DNA of 64,000 nucleotides from Leptobrachium leishanense (lineage: Eukaryota; Chordata; Amphibia; Anura; Megophryidae), in NCBI GenBank assembly GCA_009667805.1, contig CM019066.1, forward strand, positions 114,008,190 through 114,072,189. Reading direction: 5' to 3'. The stretch's first letter is position 1, and each line of letters opens with the position of its first letter. Positions 11,540 to 24,004 of the stretch are shown piece after piece. A program made the translations under genes and the position numbers. The notes under the pieces are model-generated. The model searched no databases and had not been told where the DNA came from. It was given only the letters and a program-made list of their open reading frames with translations.

Positions 11540-12276
11540 GAAGTTATTCACTAAGCCCCAAATTGCACTGATTGGCGCAATTTCCTTGGCAGTTCGTCTT
11601 ACACTAACCTGTCAATTCGCCAAATACTGGCGAATTGACAGTGAAATCCAGTGCACCAAATTGTCCCATAGAGAAGTAATGGTTAATCTATTGACAGACC
11701 GCCGAAGTGATGGTGAAATGACCCGATTTTCGGTGTGTCCATTCGACAGATTTAAACAGACGAAATCCCATAGGTTTCAATGTTAAATATTTTAATTTTA
11801 TTTTTTTAAAAAAACATTTATTCTTTTCCTTTTCAGCACAAAGTCTTTTACTTTTTTGAACAGGTTTTTTATTTTTTTCATGAAATTTTTGTTTCCCATT
11901 TTTTTCCAACTGCGTTTTGTTTTTAATTCTGTAACAGACTTTTTTATTATCTTTTAAAGGACTTCTTTATTATTTAGACACATTTTAATAAATTATTATT
12001 GGTTTAAACACCCAACAGAGTTTCGTTTTCTTTCTATTTTTATTATTTTTGTCTTTGTTCTTTTTTTACCAGGTTGGAGGATTTTGCCAGTGCCCGTTCG
12101 ATGGTTTTCAGAGCTCTCCAGTGACGTTCTCCAACTTTTTCGTGGCGCTTCAGTGACTCCATCTACGGCGCACTATGGTGAATAGTGATATACCGTAGTT
12201 TTGCCGAAATGGAATTGCCACAGTGTACAAAAAGTGCAAAGCACTTTAATTTTGGTGCTTTGTGAATAACCCCTTA
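11540..12276. mobile_element. MITE with TTATTCAC-AAGC-CCAAA ends
   Basis: The left end reads AGTTATTCACTAAGCCCCAA. The right end, reversed, reads GGTTATTCACAAAGCACCAA, so inverted ends of about 25 bp bound a 740-bp non-coding element. Internally there is a small inverted repeat (AATTCGCCA.. and ..TGGCGAATT) at about 11612-11640, like that in the TTCAAAGAGA family. Exact ends and target duplication are not resolved. Confidence 0.65.
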
Positions 12277-13982
12277 AGTGTCTTCAAAAGTGCATTTCTA
12301 AATATTTTTCATGCTTACCGTATGCATCAAACATTTGCTTTTTCATTTATTTCAAAGGTGTTTTTAGAAAGCCAATCAGAATTAGTAGTAGCTATATTAT
12401 TTTATATCGTAAGTTATATAGTTACATTTTTGTGATACATCAGAAATTCATCAGAAATTCATCTTGATTATGGATTTTTTTTTAATCAATCTATTTTATT
12501 TATTTATTTTAACTTTTTTTCAAATTCCTGCAATATATTGTTTATAGGAAGTATAAATAAATTGACGGTATTCAGTGATGAGCAGAAATTTGCCTTAAAA
12601 ATATTGAATATTTAGTATAAATTACAACGGGGTAAAATATTTATTCTAAACGTTAGATATCAAAATGTGATTCATTCGAGCCCCTTACTTTTCCGCAGTC
12701 AGATACTAATTTTATAAATCGTAAGTATTCTGAATGTGTAAAATTTGTAAGATAAAATCTGGAAAATAAATTTCATGCTACGCTTGGTTAGTATAGACTA
12801 TAATTGACAATTGATAAGCTTTAAATTGTTTCGTAAAGGAGATTTTTATAAACTGTAATTACCAGGAAATCACAAAACAGGAAGATATTGTAAATACGGA
12901 TGTAGTCAGAATTATTCTGCTTCTTTAATATTCAGCTCTACACATTTCATTATTATTATTATTATTTTTTTTTACAAAATACATAATCTAAAATTTAAAT
13001 ATCCAGAATGAGTATGTAATCTTATCTCATAAAATAGCTACCTATTGCTGTTATCTTAATTACCCTGCATTTTACTGCCCATGGTTAGTTTAGATATACT
13101 TGAGCCATAAACTTTATCCTTGGAAGTGCATTCTACATCTGCTGTTGTTATAAAACAATGAGAATGGTGAACCGATACTGTACTTTTTCATTGTACACTC
13201 ATTAGGCAAGGTTGTTAAACACAATCAATGGAGTCTGTAATTCTGCTAGATTTTCACGTTTTCCTAATGAATATGAAATAAATTAACTACTAAGATGTAT
13301 AAGAAGTTATCATTAAATCTTGAAGAATTTAGGGGTTTTATCAAAATCTGTTGAAGAATGCCTGTAGAAATTACTTTCTATAGTACTTCCTGAGTTCATA
13401 TAAAGTAGTCTGGTCCATCTGCAGTCAATTTGGCCATTAGCTCATTCTGACCCTAACTCCTAGTGCCTGGGGAGCTGCCGATTGTACAATTTCAGGGGTG
13501 CCCAGTAGCTAACCAAGGTCCTTGGGCAAAAATTAGGGAATACCCCCTTGCTAAACTCTGCCATGCCTTGCCCCTTCTTTTACTATCATGTCACATTCCT
13601 CTCATTCCCATGCTGCAGAGTCACAGAGAGACACACACAGAGGACACAAACACATAGATATACTGGGCCCAAACTCCTGTCCTGGACCTGGTCCTATCAC
13701 CCGTGTCCTCAACCTGTAACCCCTGTCCTGAGCCACCTGTTTTTCACCCTGCCGACATCCAGGGCTCCTATCGTCATGGAAGGGACCCTGGACCAGGCCA
13801 TTGAGACACATCCTCAGGTTCTGGGTCTGGGCCACCTTTCCTTGGCCTGAAACCATGGTATTGTGCCAGAGCCCCATGTTCGAGCCCCTTGTCAGTCCCC
13901 CCCCCCTACTGGGGCTGTAGGCGATCCATCGGTTCTTCCAATCACTGAAGTTTCAGATCCAATTTCAGACGCATTTGATTTA
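12277..13982. other. Unannotated AT-rich stretch
   Basis: No coding signal or clear repeat is seen in 12277-13440, which is strongly AT-rich. From 13440 to 13925 the sequence is more GC-rich, and a segment starting CAGGGGTGCCCAG at 13494 might be the end of a hAT element, but no matching right end was found. Confidence 0.45.
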
Positions 13983-14524
<542 letters not shown>

Positions 14525-14526
14525 TA

Positions 14527-15232
14527 ATGAATACTTGGTTTCAAGTTCAAAAGAACTGAAACCATATTCTGAGTCAATATAAAGACATCTTGCTTAAGCA
14601 ATCACCTCCTGCAGGACTCCAAGTACTTTTTCTTAACCACTCAGTCCACCCCATGATGTTCTGACCAGAGTTTGCATCCCGCTTTTGAGCTTCTACTTGT
14701 TGATATAACTTGTAAAATAAAGGTTTTCGTCATATTATCTAGGCCAGGATCAAACTATGGATCACTATAAAGTGTATTGATGTCCATCTCTCCTCAATGA
14801 CTCATGTACATAGAATAATGAGCATCTGTATGTCAATCTAAAGAATTTAGTTTGTTTAGGTCATTGAAGCATAAATGAAGTTCAGCTTTTCCTGCAAGTA
14901 TTGTTTGCGATGAAACATTTTTCTCTTCTCCAAAACCCAAGAAAATAAAATTGTCAGTTTCTAATTTCTAACCTCAAGATTCAGTGAATTTTAACTTCCA
15001 CCATTCAAAAATCAGCTTCACTCTAAGCTCCCCAAACCTTCAACATAGAATCCCATGTTCTATTGAATTTCTTTACAGTGCTCTGTACATTGCGATGTTC
15101 TATAATGTAGCTTGTAACTATTAAGACTATCCTCATTGCACATGTATTGTTGCATAAATATTTTATTGCTGCTGGTTTCCACATATTCTATGACTCTGTA
15201 TAACAAATCCAATCAAAAGAACCTATAACATA
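14527..15232. other. Unannotated stretch
   Basis: No gene, inverted ends or tandem repeats are recognised. It is AT-rich intergenic-type sequence. Confidence 0.45.
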
Positions 15233-15825
15233 CAGTGGCGTAACAACCGGGGGCAGCTGGTGCGGGTGCCCCGGGCGCAGGGCCGAAGGGGGGCACCGGC
15301 CAGTTATTATGCCACTGCCTGAGCCTGACAATGTGAACTCCACAGCATGCTGCCTCGCGCTGCCGCCGGCCTTCTGGAGGCTGTGATGCGGCCAACAGCG
15401 AGATCTCACGCGACCTCGTCAGTGCACATCAACAGGATCCAGAAGCAGGCAGGCCTCGTGGAAGAGCATGCTGCCGTGCGTGGGTCCCCATCTGAGTCTG
15501 AGGTCTGTGAGTGATTCTGGGGGTCCTCCTGTGCCTTTATATATATAATTCTGGGGGTCCTCCTGTGCCTTTATATATAATTCTGGGGGTCCTCCTGTGC
15601 CTGTGTATATAATTCTGGGGGTCCTGCCCCTGTGGATATAATTCTGGGGGTCCTGTGCCTGTGTATATAATTCTGGGGGTCCAGTGCCTGTGGATATAAT
15701 TCTGGGGGTCCTTTATTTTGGCCCATTCCGGGCCTGCTTATATCCAGAGTGGATGTTTATATAATGAGGTGGGGGCACGAAAAAAAATTATGCCGCGGGC
15801 GCCCATAACTCTGGTTACACCACTG
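15233..15825. mobile_element. hAT-like non-autonomous element with internal minisatellite
   Basis: Begins CAGTGGCGTAACAACCGG and ends GGTTACACCACTG, an inverted pair of hAT type. The 8-bp flanks are ATAACATA and ATAAGAAG, matching at about five positions, so the duplication is decayed or slightly mis-set. It is GC-rich at the edges, with a 7-unit minisatellite in the middle. It has no coding capacity. Confidence 0.75.
15511..15711 (+). repeat. Minisatellite, 28-35 bp unit, about 7 copies
   Basis: Each unit starts ATTCTGGGGGTCC and continues with CTGTGCCT and a TATATA tail of variable length. Seven starts can be counted. It lies wholly inside the hAT-like element at 15233-15825. Confidence 0.9.
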
Positions 15826-16360
15826 ATAAGAAGCTACTCCACACCTAACTCAAATCATTGTTCAGCCTCTGTTTTTTTTTTCCCTAATGAATAAATGAGT
15901 AATGGTCAATAAAAAATATACAATTACATGGTGGGATCAAAGAACATATGTCTTTAACCACTTGGCTGCGGCGGACGCGCTGAGCGCGTCCTGCCAAGTG
16001 CTTCCTCTGTGCTATGGACACGCTCAGCGCGTCCATGCACAGGAGGCAGCAATCAGCCGGGATTCCGGCTGATTGCTGGCCCCCCCCGGTGCGGGCTGAC
16101 ATCTTGGATGTCAGCCCGGCACTCGGGGACCCCGGCGGGACTAATAGATATTTCAGACTAACTAATATTTCAGATGCCCCCCCGCGAGTGTGGAGGAGGT
16201 GCCTGAAAGGGAGGGGGAGGTCCTTCAGACCTCTCTCCCTCCCGATCGCGGGGCTCCAGTGGCTGAAGGCAGGCACGGTTTGAAGGGCACAGCCTGCCCT
16301 TCCAAACCGTGCCTGCCTTTAACCCCTTGGGTGCCGGATCACGATTCAGCGCCGAAAAGA

Positions 16361-17566
16361 GATTTCAGGATCAGAAACAACATGGGTTTACCTCAGGGAG
16401 ATCATGCCAAACTAATCTTATTGATTTTTTTGATTGGGTAACAAAAATAATAGACACAGGTGGTGCAGTAGACATTGCTTATTTAGATTTCAGTAAGGCT
16501 TTTGATACTGTTCCGCATAGAAGGCTTATCAATAAATTGCAATCTTTGAGTTTGGATTCCAATATTGTTGAATGGATTAGGCAGTGGCTGAGTGACAAGC
16601 AACAGAGGGTTGTGGTAAATGGAGTTTATTCGGCGCAAGGTCTTGTTACCAGTGGGGTACCTCAGGGGTCAGTACTTGGACCCATTCTCTTTAATATTTT
16701 TATTAGTGATATTGCAGAAGGTATTAATGAAAAAGTATGTCTTTTTGCTGATGACACAAAGATTTGCAACAGGGTTGACGTTCCTGGAGGGATCAGCCAA
16801 ATGACAAATGATTTAGGTAAACTAAAAAAATGGTCAGAGCTGTGGCAATTGAGTTTTAATGTGGATAAGTGCAAGATAATGCACCTGGGACGTAAAAACC
16901 CAAGGGCTGAATATAGAATATTTGACACAGTCATAACCTCAACATCTGAGGAAAGGGATTTAGGGGTTATTATTTCAGAGGATCTAAGGGTAAGTAGTCA
17001 ATGTATTAGAGCAGCAGGAAATGCTAGCAGAATGCTTGGTTGTGTAGGGAGAGGTATTAGCAGTAGGAAAAGGGAAGTGCTCATGCCACTGTACAGAGCA
17101 CTGGTGAGACCTCACTTGGAGTACTGTGTGCAGTACTGGAGACCGTATCTACAGAAGGATATAGACATCTTAGAGAGAGTTCAGAGAAGGGCTACTAATA
17201 TGGTGTACGGCTTGAAGGGGAAAAGTTACCAGGAAAGGCTTAATGATCTTAACATGTACAGCTTGGAAAAAAGACGAGACAGAGGAGATATGATAAAAAC
17301 ATTTAAATACGTAAAAGGGAATCCACAAGGTACAGGAAGGGAGTATATTTAAACGGAAACAAAGTAGCAAAACAAGAGGACATAGTCTTAGATTAGTGGG
17401 GCAAAGGTTTAAAAGTAACATCAGGAAGCATTATTTTACTGAGAGGGTGGTGGATACATGAAACAGCCTTCCAGTTGAAGTGGTAGAGGCCAAAACAGTA
17501 ATTGAATTTATGCAAGCATGGGATAGGCATAAACAAAAGATAAATCCAGGTAAAGTATCCATGTAA
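16361..17566 (+). pseudogene. CR1 reverse transcriptase, C-terminal two thirds
   Basis: An open frame of about 330 residues runs to 17352. It has RT motifs HGFTSGRSCQTNLIDF, YLDFSKAFDTVPHRRL (catalytic Asp), [17 protein letters not shown] and CLFADDTKI (the FADD catalytic box), then the thumb-region words RPHLEYCVQYW and DILERVQRRAT. After 17352 a frameshift moves the frame: FKRKQSSKTRGHSLRLV continues on the plus strand to a stop at 17564-17566, with one TGA (17459-17461) where Trp is expected. The apurinic endonuclease domain and the first part of RT are missing. The catalytic core is otherwise well kept, so insertion is fairly recent. Confidence 0.9.
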
Positions 17567-17633
17567 TTGGGCAGACTAGATGGGCCGAAAGGTTCTTATC
17601 TGCCGACATTTTTCTATGTTTCTATCCTCTCCC
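16361..17633 (+). mobile_element. CR1-type LINE, 5' truncated, inserted in piggyBac-like copy A
   Basis: Starts abruptly inside the reverse-transcriptase domain, runs through the ORF2 C-terminus and a short 3' UTR with GGGCAGACTAGATGGGCC, and ends in TTTCTATGTTTCTAT, the octamer-type tail of CR1-group LINEs. Alignment by eye with piggyBac-like copy C at about 50600-50650 shows the LINE sits between CAGCGCCGAAAAG and CCTCTCCCGGAGCTGG. About 14 bp of the host element seem lost at the junction. No long target duplication is visible. Confidence 0.85.
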
Positions 17634-18228
17634 GGAGCTGGCCGACATCTTGGATGTCGGCCAAGCTTCCGGGAATGCCCCCTGACGACTGGCGTCATGG
17701 TGCATAGCACGGTGATGCCAGTCCTGGAGTTAACCGCTAACTGCCACCAATGGTGGAGATAGGGGGTTCCAATGAACCCCCTATCTGCCGATCCGTGGCA
17801 GCTAGGGGTCAATATTTGGTATTGCTGGATCGGCCAGAGCATGGCCTTTCCAATGATACCAAACATGATCATATAGAAGTAAAAAATAAAAAAATATTTA
17901 AAAAAATTATAAAAAAAAAATAAACAAGTTGTTTGTTTTGTCAATGCAGCAATATTGTTCCCATTTCAATTATGATGTGAACAATAATGCTGCACTATCG
18001 ATTTTTGTATGCGGTGCGTTTGTTAAAAATAGCGAAATTTTCCCCAAAAAAAGTAACGAGTCCCCATTTCTAATTTTTTTTAACAAGCGCACCCCATAGA
18101 AAATATAACCGCAAATGCTCACATGTTAAAATGTGAAAAAAAACACTTTACACATTGTAAATTATTGAAAATTCTAATTTTATTGCATCTTTTGTTATAA
18201 TATACAGACAGGACATGACGTATACATA

Positions 18229-19144
18229 TGTAGTGCTGCTTTAAAAAACTGTATTCTGGTGCATTGAACTATTGCTGCCGCCAGAGAGAGACATTGTGAA
18301 TTATGCTGGACAGAGCGGACTCCATCTCCCATCACCCTTTGCGTGAGGGCAGGAAGTGGGTGGTACAGGAGGAGGATAGACTGGGGAGCCTCGTGTTCGG
18401 CGCGCGTAGAGTGAGCGGAGCAGTGAAAGGTGGAGGACGCACATTGGAGCCGTCAGGGATCTCAACCAGGCCGGAGTACAGACGCTGTCTTACTGGTGCT
18501 GGAGATCGGGACAGTAATCGTGTTGGGACCTACCTGCGCAGCGCTGAGAGGTCTGGAGGACAAGCTGGTTCCAGCAGGACCCCGCGTTAGGAGGCCGCGC
18601 CGATCGATTGGGAGTGCAGGCGGCGGATCGTTTGTTCCAGTTGCGGAGATTTGGCACGCAGGGAGCAGATTCAGTGGCACGGAGTCCCAGTACACAGCGG
18701 AGAAGATCTTTTGGTCGAGGCATCGAGTGCTGGACAGTTTTGTTCATCGGATGGGTGAGAGGCCTCCAGGCCACAGTTCCAAAACAGAAACGCACGCTGC
18801 AATATTGTTTAAATTCACAGGGCCCCAACGGTGACTAGTCGAAGATTGCTCTTTTCGTTCACTGGCCAGTTGAACACAGTACCCGGGTACCCTAAACTTT
18901 GTACATATATATATTGAGCTATTTTGCGGGACTTACACTTCAGAACTGAGGGGGTTAACCGTCCTTTTTCCACTGCGTGTTTTTTCCCACGTGACGTATT
19001 CTGAAATTTCATTCAACGTGCATTTATCTTTTAGTAAAGCATATAAAACTAGAAAATCCACAACAGTGCTGGTGTGTAATAATTCCTAGTACGGTGAGAC
19101 TATCCCGAGGTTATTCAGCGGCTCCTTCGGGAGTGAGTGTTACA
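18229..19144. mobile_element. Solo LTR inserted in piggyBac-like copy A
   Basis: A 916-bp segment beginning TGTAGTGCTGC and ending GTGTTACA (TG...CA) is flanked by a direct CATA at 18225-18228 and 19145-19148. Removing it restores the sequence seen in piggyBac-like copy C, which confirms both ends. There is a TATAAAA box near 19040, so the plus strand is the likely sense strand. No internal retroviral or gag-pol sequence accompanies it, so it is a recombination remnant. A 4-bp duplication fits Ty3/gypsy or a retrovirus-like LTR; the family is not identified. Confidence 0.75.
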
Positions 19145-19318
19145 CATATAATAATGATATATTATGAATCTGCCGAGTCTGCAGGAAAGAACGATATATA
19201 ATATGTCTGGGTCATATATTAAAATAAGACTTCAAAACGCGGTTAAACATGATGAGCGAAACCAGTAAAAATGAACACAGCACAGAGGCGTGAAATGCCT
19301 CAGCAGCGAAAGGGTTAA

Positions 19319-19877
19319 GTGCATTATTCATGCCAATAGCTCTATAGGGCTTTATTGTTGCTACTCCATGGCTGCGGTCGACATTGGTAGTATCATATTT
19401 TAATCTGTCTTTTTATGTGTGTAATGCTTCTAATGATACTGGATATATTAGAATAAGCATATTGGGATTAGTTATGTGTCTGTACAGTGCCATATCATAT
19501 CACCCTACTTTTTTGTATTCATTTTCTTACTGGGAGCAGCCTAAAGCCTAACATTGGGCCATGACTAAGACACTAAGGCCATGGAGATGAAAGATGGATA
19601 TGGGAGATGTTGAATGGGCATAAGGTGAAAGATCCACAAGGAAGAAAGGTATGGAGTCGGAATGGAAGCCTTGTTGGAAAGAAATGGTAAGGAACGACCA
19701 CGAATGGATAAAAAGAGACAAGGTGAGTTGAGGTGGCAAAAGAATTAGACCTAGATCAAACTGAACAAGATAAAGGAAGATAGGATAATGAGAGACAAAA
19801 TTAACTAAGAAAGTATTGTGACATATGGGAAATGGAAAAAGGAGAGATTAACTTAACGTACAAAGCAAATAAATGGA
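19319..19877. other. Unannotated stretch
   Basis: No gene or delimited repeat is supported. From about 19555 to 19850 the plus strand is purine-rich (many GGA, AAG and GAA words), without a clean tandem unit. Confidence 0.45.
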
Positions 19878-20113
19878 ATTGTCAACATCTTTTCTTCTTG
19901 GGGTTTCTGTCTCCTGTATGTGCTTTCTTTTTTCACCAGCACAACTTTGTACAGAGACAACTTGTGCCAGCTTTCAGGTGGGTACCTTTTGTGGGCCCAC
20001 AAAAGGTACCCACCTGAAAGCTGGCACCAGTTGTCTCTGTACAAAGTCGTGCTGGTGAAAAAAGAAAGCACATACAGGAGACAGAAACCCCAAGAAGAAA
20101 AGATGTTGACAAT
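19878..20113. repeat. Near-perfect 236-bp palindrome
   Basis: Two 118-bp arms meet without a spacer at the symmetric core GTGGGCCCAC (19991-20000). Comparing the arms base by base shows only two mismatches. The outer ends are ATTGTCAACATC and its complement; beyond them the flanks stop matching. Frames on both strands are long and similar merely because of the symmetry. It may be a MITE made entirely of inverted repeat, or a recent inverted duplication. Transcription would give a long perfect hairpin RNA. Confidence 0.95.
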
Positions 20114-22474
20114 GACATGAGAAGCATTGAAGGCCACATTATGAAAACTGGGAACATAGAGAATATACAGTGGTACCTCGGTTCACGAACTTAATTGGTT
20201 CCACGACTCTGGTCGCGAACCGAATTGGTCGTGAACCGAATCACATTTTCCCATAGGGTTCAATGTAAATCAGGTTAATCCGTTCTGAACCATATGGGGG
20301 GAAAAAATTTAACAATGTAAACAAAGTACAGTATGAAGAGAGTGAACACTTACCTTTCTTGGGGCGACTTCTGGCATGGAGGACGGAAAGGTGGGAGGGG
20401 AGGAGGCTATTGGTTGGAGGGAGAGTCCCCCTCCATAATGACATCAGGGAGATCTCCTTCAGGGGTTTCCTCTCTTCTTTGTCTCTTAGCTGCAGGGTCA
20501 ATTTTGGTGAAAAATCTGTCTAATGTCACTTGTTTTTTTCTACGGTGCAGAACACTACGGAAATGAGAGACAACGTTGTCGTTCATCATATTCAAGACTC
20601 TGTTCGGCACAGTTATGATGGGGTGGTGCTTCTCAAAGAAATCCTGGCACTCATTCCATTTCTCCATTATGGATGTTATCACTAGGGATGAGCTGTTCGG
20701 TTCGATCAGTTCGGAGTTCGATTCGAACTTTGGACGTTCGCAAGTTCGCGAACTTCGAACTTTTTGGCGTGTTCGGTTCGAGTTCGAAAAAAAAATTGTG
20801 AAAAAAGTATAAAAAATGCTTAAAAAATACCAAAAAATCTAGAAATAAAGAGACTCTTTACTGCAGAATATTATAAGCAACGGTTTATTAGATATTGAAT
20901 TAAAAAGTAATGTCTACGTGCAAAGATTCTCACCTCTAAATGACCTGTGCTCTCAAACGGCGTAAACAACAGGTGTTTAATTAGTGTTTAGAAATAACAT
21001 GTGCTTCTAATTAGTCCGTCTCATGAATTTGATACATTGTATGCAGACTGGAGGTGCCAGGTGTCGTGTGTGGGTCTGTGCTGTGATGGCGATGTTTCCA
21101 TACATCCTACAAATCCCCCACTTCACGGGCAAGTTATGGGGACCTCCTAGGCACGATATTTGAAGAAATTTTTCGTTTTTATTTTTATCCCTTATTTTAT
21201 GGAAAACTCACTGTTCCTTTAACCCTTTCACTGCTGAGGCATTTCACCGCTGTGTGCTGAGCTAATTTTTACCGCATTCGCTCATCATGTTTAAACGCGA
21301 TTTGAAGCCACATTTTATTATTATACGACCCAGACATATTATATATTGTTCTTTCCGGCAGACTCGGCAGATTCATAATATATAATTTTTATATGTATAC
21401 GTCATGTTCTGCCTGTATATAATAACAAAAAATGCAATAAAACTTGAATTTTTAATCATCTGCAGCGTGTAAAGTTTTTTTTTCACCTTTTATCACATGA
21501 ACATTTGCGGTTATATTTTCTATGCGGTGCGCTTGTACAAAAATTAGAAATAGGGACTTATTAAATTTTTGGGGGGAATTATGTGATTTTTAGCAAACGC
21601 ATACCATAGAAAAAAATCATTAGTGCAGCATCATTGTTCACATTATAATTGAAATGTGAACAATATTGCTGCATTAATAAAAATAACACACAAAAAATAC
21701 ATGTTTTTTTTTATTTTTTTACTTTATACCTGGTCATATTGGGTATCATTCGAAAGGCCATCAGGCCTTTCGATTGACACCCTCCATGACCCCCTAGCTG
21801 CCACGGTTCTGGAGATATTGGGGTTCAAATGAACCTCCTATCTCCATCAGGGGATTCCGGGCAGCTAGGGGTTCCCCGGCTATCTGACGTCATCACTCAA
21901 TGCGTGAGGACGTCAGGCAGTGGGGGGGGGCCTGGGGGTGGAGCCGCCTTCCAAGATGGCGGCCCCCACCGGAGCTAGGCTGCACTTCGGCGCCGCAAGG
22001 TGCTGAAGTGCGACCCGGTGCCAAAGGGGTTAAAGCCATGCACCGCTTAAAAGGGGACACTCTCCCCTTTTAAGCGGTGCCTGGCTTTTTTTTGTGGGAC
22101 CTCCCGATCGGTAGGGAGAGGGATCCGAACGGATACCCCCACTCCCTTCCAGGCAATCTCCCGGCATTGCCGGGGGCAGGGCCGGCGCTAGCGTAAGGCG
22201 GCACAGGCGGCCACCTTACTATCTGGCTTCCTGCCAGTTTGTGGGGGCGGAATTCCTCAGCCCCGAGCTCCGCTATCTTGGTCGGCCGGGGAGAACCGGC
22301 GCAGCGCTAGGGGCCGAACCACCTGACCAGCACAGCGCGCGATCTCGCGAGAACGCGGCTGCGCTGGTCATGTGGTTCCCACCTGGCAAGCAGCAAAGCT
22401 GCATCATGTCAACGGCCGCTCGCCACCATGAGGAACGCCGGCGGAGCCTGGGGGGCCTGGCAGCAGTTGAGAGC

Positions 22475-23390
22475 TGGGGGCAGATATATCCATATGTGAG
22501 CTGGGGCAAATATCTCCATATCAGCTGGGGCAATATATACCCATGTAATCTGGGGGCAAATATATCCATGAGTTGGGGGCAAATATATCCACATGTGATC
22601 TGGGGGCAAATGTATCCATGAGTTGGGGCAAATATATCCACATGTGATCTGGGGGCAATGATATCCATGAGTTGGGGGCAAATATATATATATCCATGAG
22701 CTGGAGGCAAATATATCCATGAGCTGGGGGCAAATATATCCATGAGTTGGGGGCAAATATATATATATCCATGAGCTGGGGGCAAATATATCCATGAGCT
22801 AGGGGCAAATATATCCATGAGTTGGGGCAAATATATATATATATCCATGAGCTGGGGGCAAATATATCCATGAGCTGGGCCAAATATATCCATGAGTTGG
22901 GGGCAAATATATCCACATGTGATCTGGGGGCAAATATACCCATATGAGCTGGGGGCAAATATACTTATATGAGCTGGGGGCAAATATATCCATGAGTTGG
23001 GGGCAAATATATATATATCCATGAGCTGGGGGCAAATATATCCATGAGCTAGGGGCAAATATATCCATGAGTTGGGGCAAATATATATATATATCCATGA
23101 GCTGGGGGCAAATATATCCATGAGCTGGGGCAAATATATCCATGAGTTGGGGGCAAATATATCCACATGTGATCTGGGGGCAAATATACCCATATGAGCT
23201 GGGGCAAATATCTCTATATGAGCTGGGGCAATATATACCCATGTAATCTGGGGCAAATATATCTACATGTGATCTGGGGGCAAATATATCCACATGTGAT
23301 CTGGGGGCAAATATACCCATATGAGCTGGGGGCAAATATACTTAGATGAGTTGGGGGCAAATATACTTAAATGAACAACCCTAGTGTGTG
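22475..23390 (+). repeat. Minisatellite of about 25-bp units with higher-order structure
   Basis: Units are variants of GGGGGCAAATATATCCATGA followed by GTTG or GCTG, with inserted (TA)n and occasional CACATGTGATCTG segments. More than 30 units can be followed. A block including GAGCTAGGGGCAAATATATC recurs at an offset of 250 bp (22801 and 23051), so a larger segment was duplicated. The long minus-strand frames of repeated IFAPNSWIYLP-like words are a by-product of the repeat and not a gene. Confidence 0.92.
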
Positions 23391-24004
23391 TATATACAGT
23401 GGCAAGAAAAGTATGTGAACCCTTTTGAGTTTTGCATGAATTGGTCATAAAATGTGCTCTGATCTTCATCTAAGTAACAACAATTTGAAAAACACAGTCT
23501 GCTTAAAATAATACAACACAAACATTATATGTTTTCATGTTTTTATTGAACAGAACATGTAAACATTCACAGTGCAGGGTGGAAAAAGTATGTGAACCTT
23601 TGGACTTAATAACTGGTTGGCCCTCCTTTGGCAGCAATAACCTCAACCAAACGTTTCCTGTAGTTGCAGATCAGACCTGCACAATGATCTGGAGTAATTT
23701 TGGACCACTCCTCTTCACAAAACTGTTTCAGTGTAGCCATATTCTTGAGATGTCTGGTGTGAATCGCTCTCTTAAGGTCATGCCACAGCATTTCAATCGG
23801 GTTGAGGTCAGGACTCTGACTGGGCCACTCCAGAAGGCGTATTTTGTTTTGTTGAACCCATTCTTTTGTTGAATTACTTGTATGCTTTGGGTCATTGTCC
23901 TGTTGCATCACCCATCCTCTGCGGAGCTTCAGTTGGCGGACAGATGGTCTTACGTTTTCCTGCAAAATGTCTTGATAAACTCTGGAATTCATTTTTCCAT
24001 CAAT

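Larger units (their letters stand above)
15953..19318. mobile_element. piggyBac-like non-autonomous element, copy A (reverse relative to copies B and C)
   Basis: Bounded by TTAA at 15953-15956 and 19315-19318. The right end, reversed, begins TTAACCCTTTCGCTGCTGAG, as in the copies at 21219 and 49808. The left end TTAACCACTTGGCTGCGG matches their other end. TTAA duplication is characteristic of piggyBac. The interior has no transposase but many GC-rich perfect stem-loops: GACGCGCTGAGCGCGTC, CATCTTGGATGT, and a 20-bp stem around 16265-16316. It has been split by a CR1 LINE (about 16361-17633) and a solo LTR (18229-19144). Confidence 0.8.

Noticed and set aside
13494..13925. Possible hAT element starting CAGGGGTGCCCAG
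   Set aside because: No matching inverted right end or 8-bp duplication could be found.
18303..18838. GC-rich open frames of 95-134 codons that might be a first exon with a CpG island
   Set aside because: They lie inside the solo LTR defined by TG...CA ends and a CATA duplication, and the sequence restores the piggyBac-like host when removed.
19832..20157. Similar frames on both strands around 19.9-20.1 kb
   Set aside because: They are explained by the palindrome; no domain is recognised.
22273..23335. Long minus-strand open frames (up to 327 codons) over the AT-rich minisatellite
   Set aside because: They arise from repetition of one unit with no stop in two frames; composition and repetition follow the DNA unit, and several frames are open at once.
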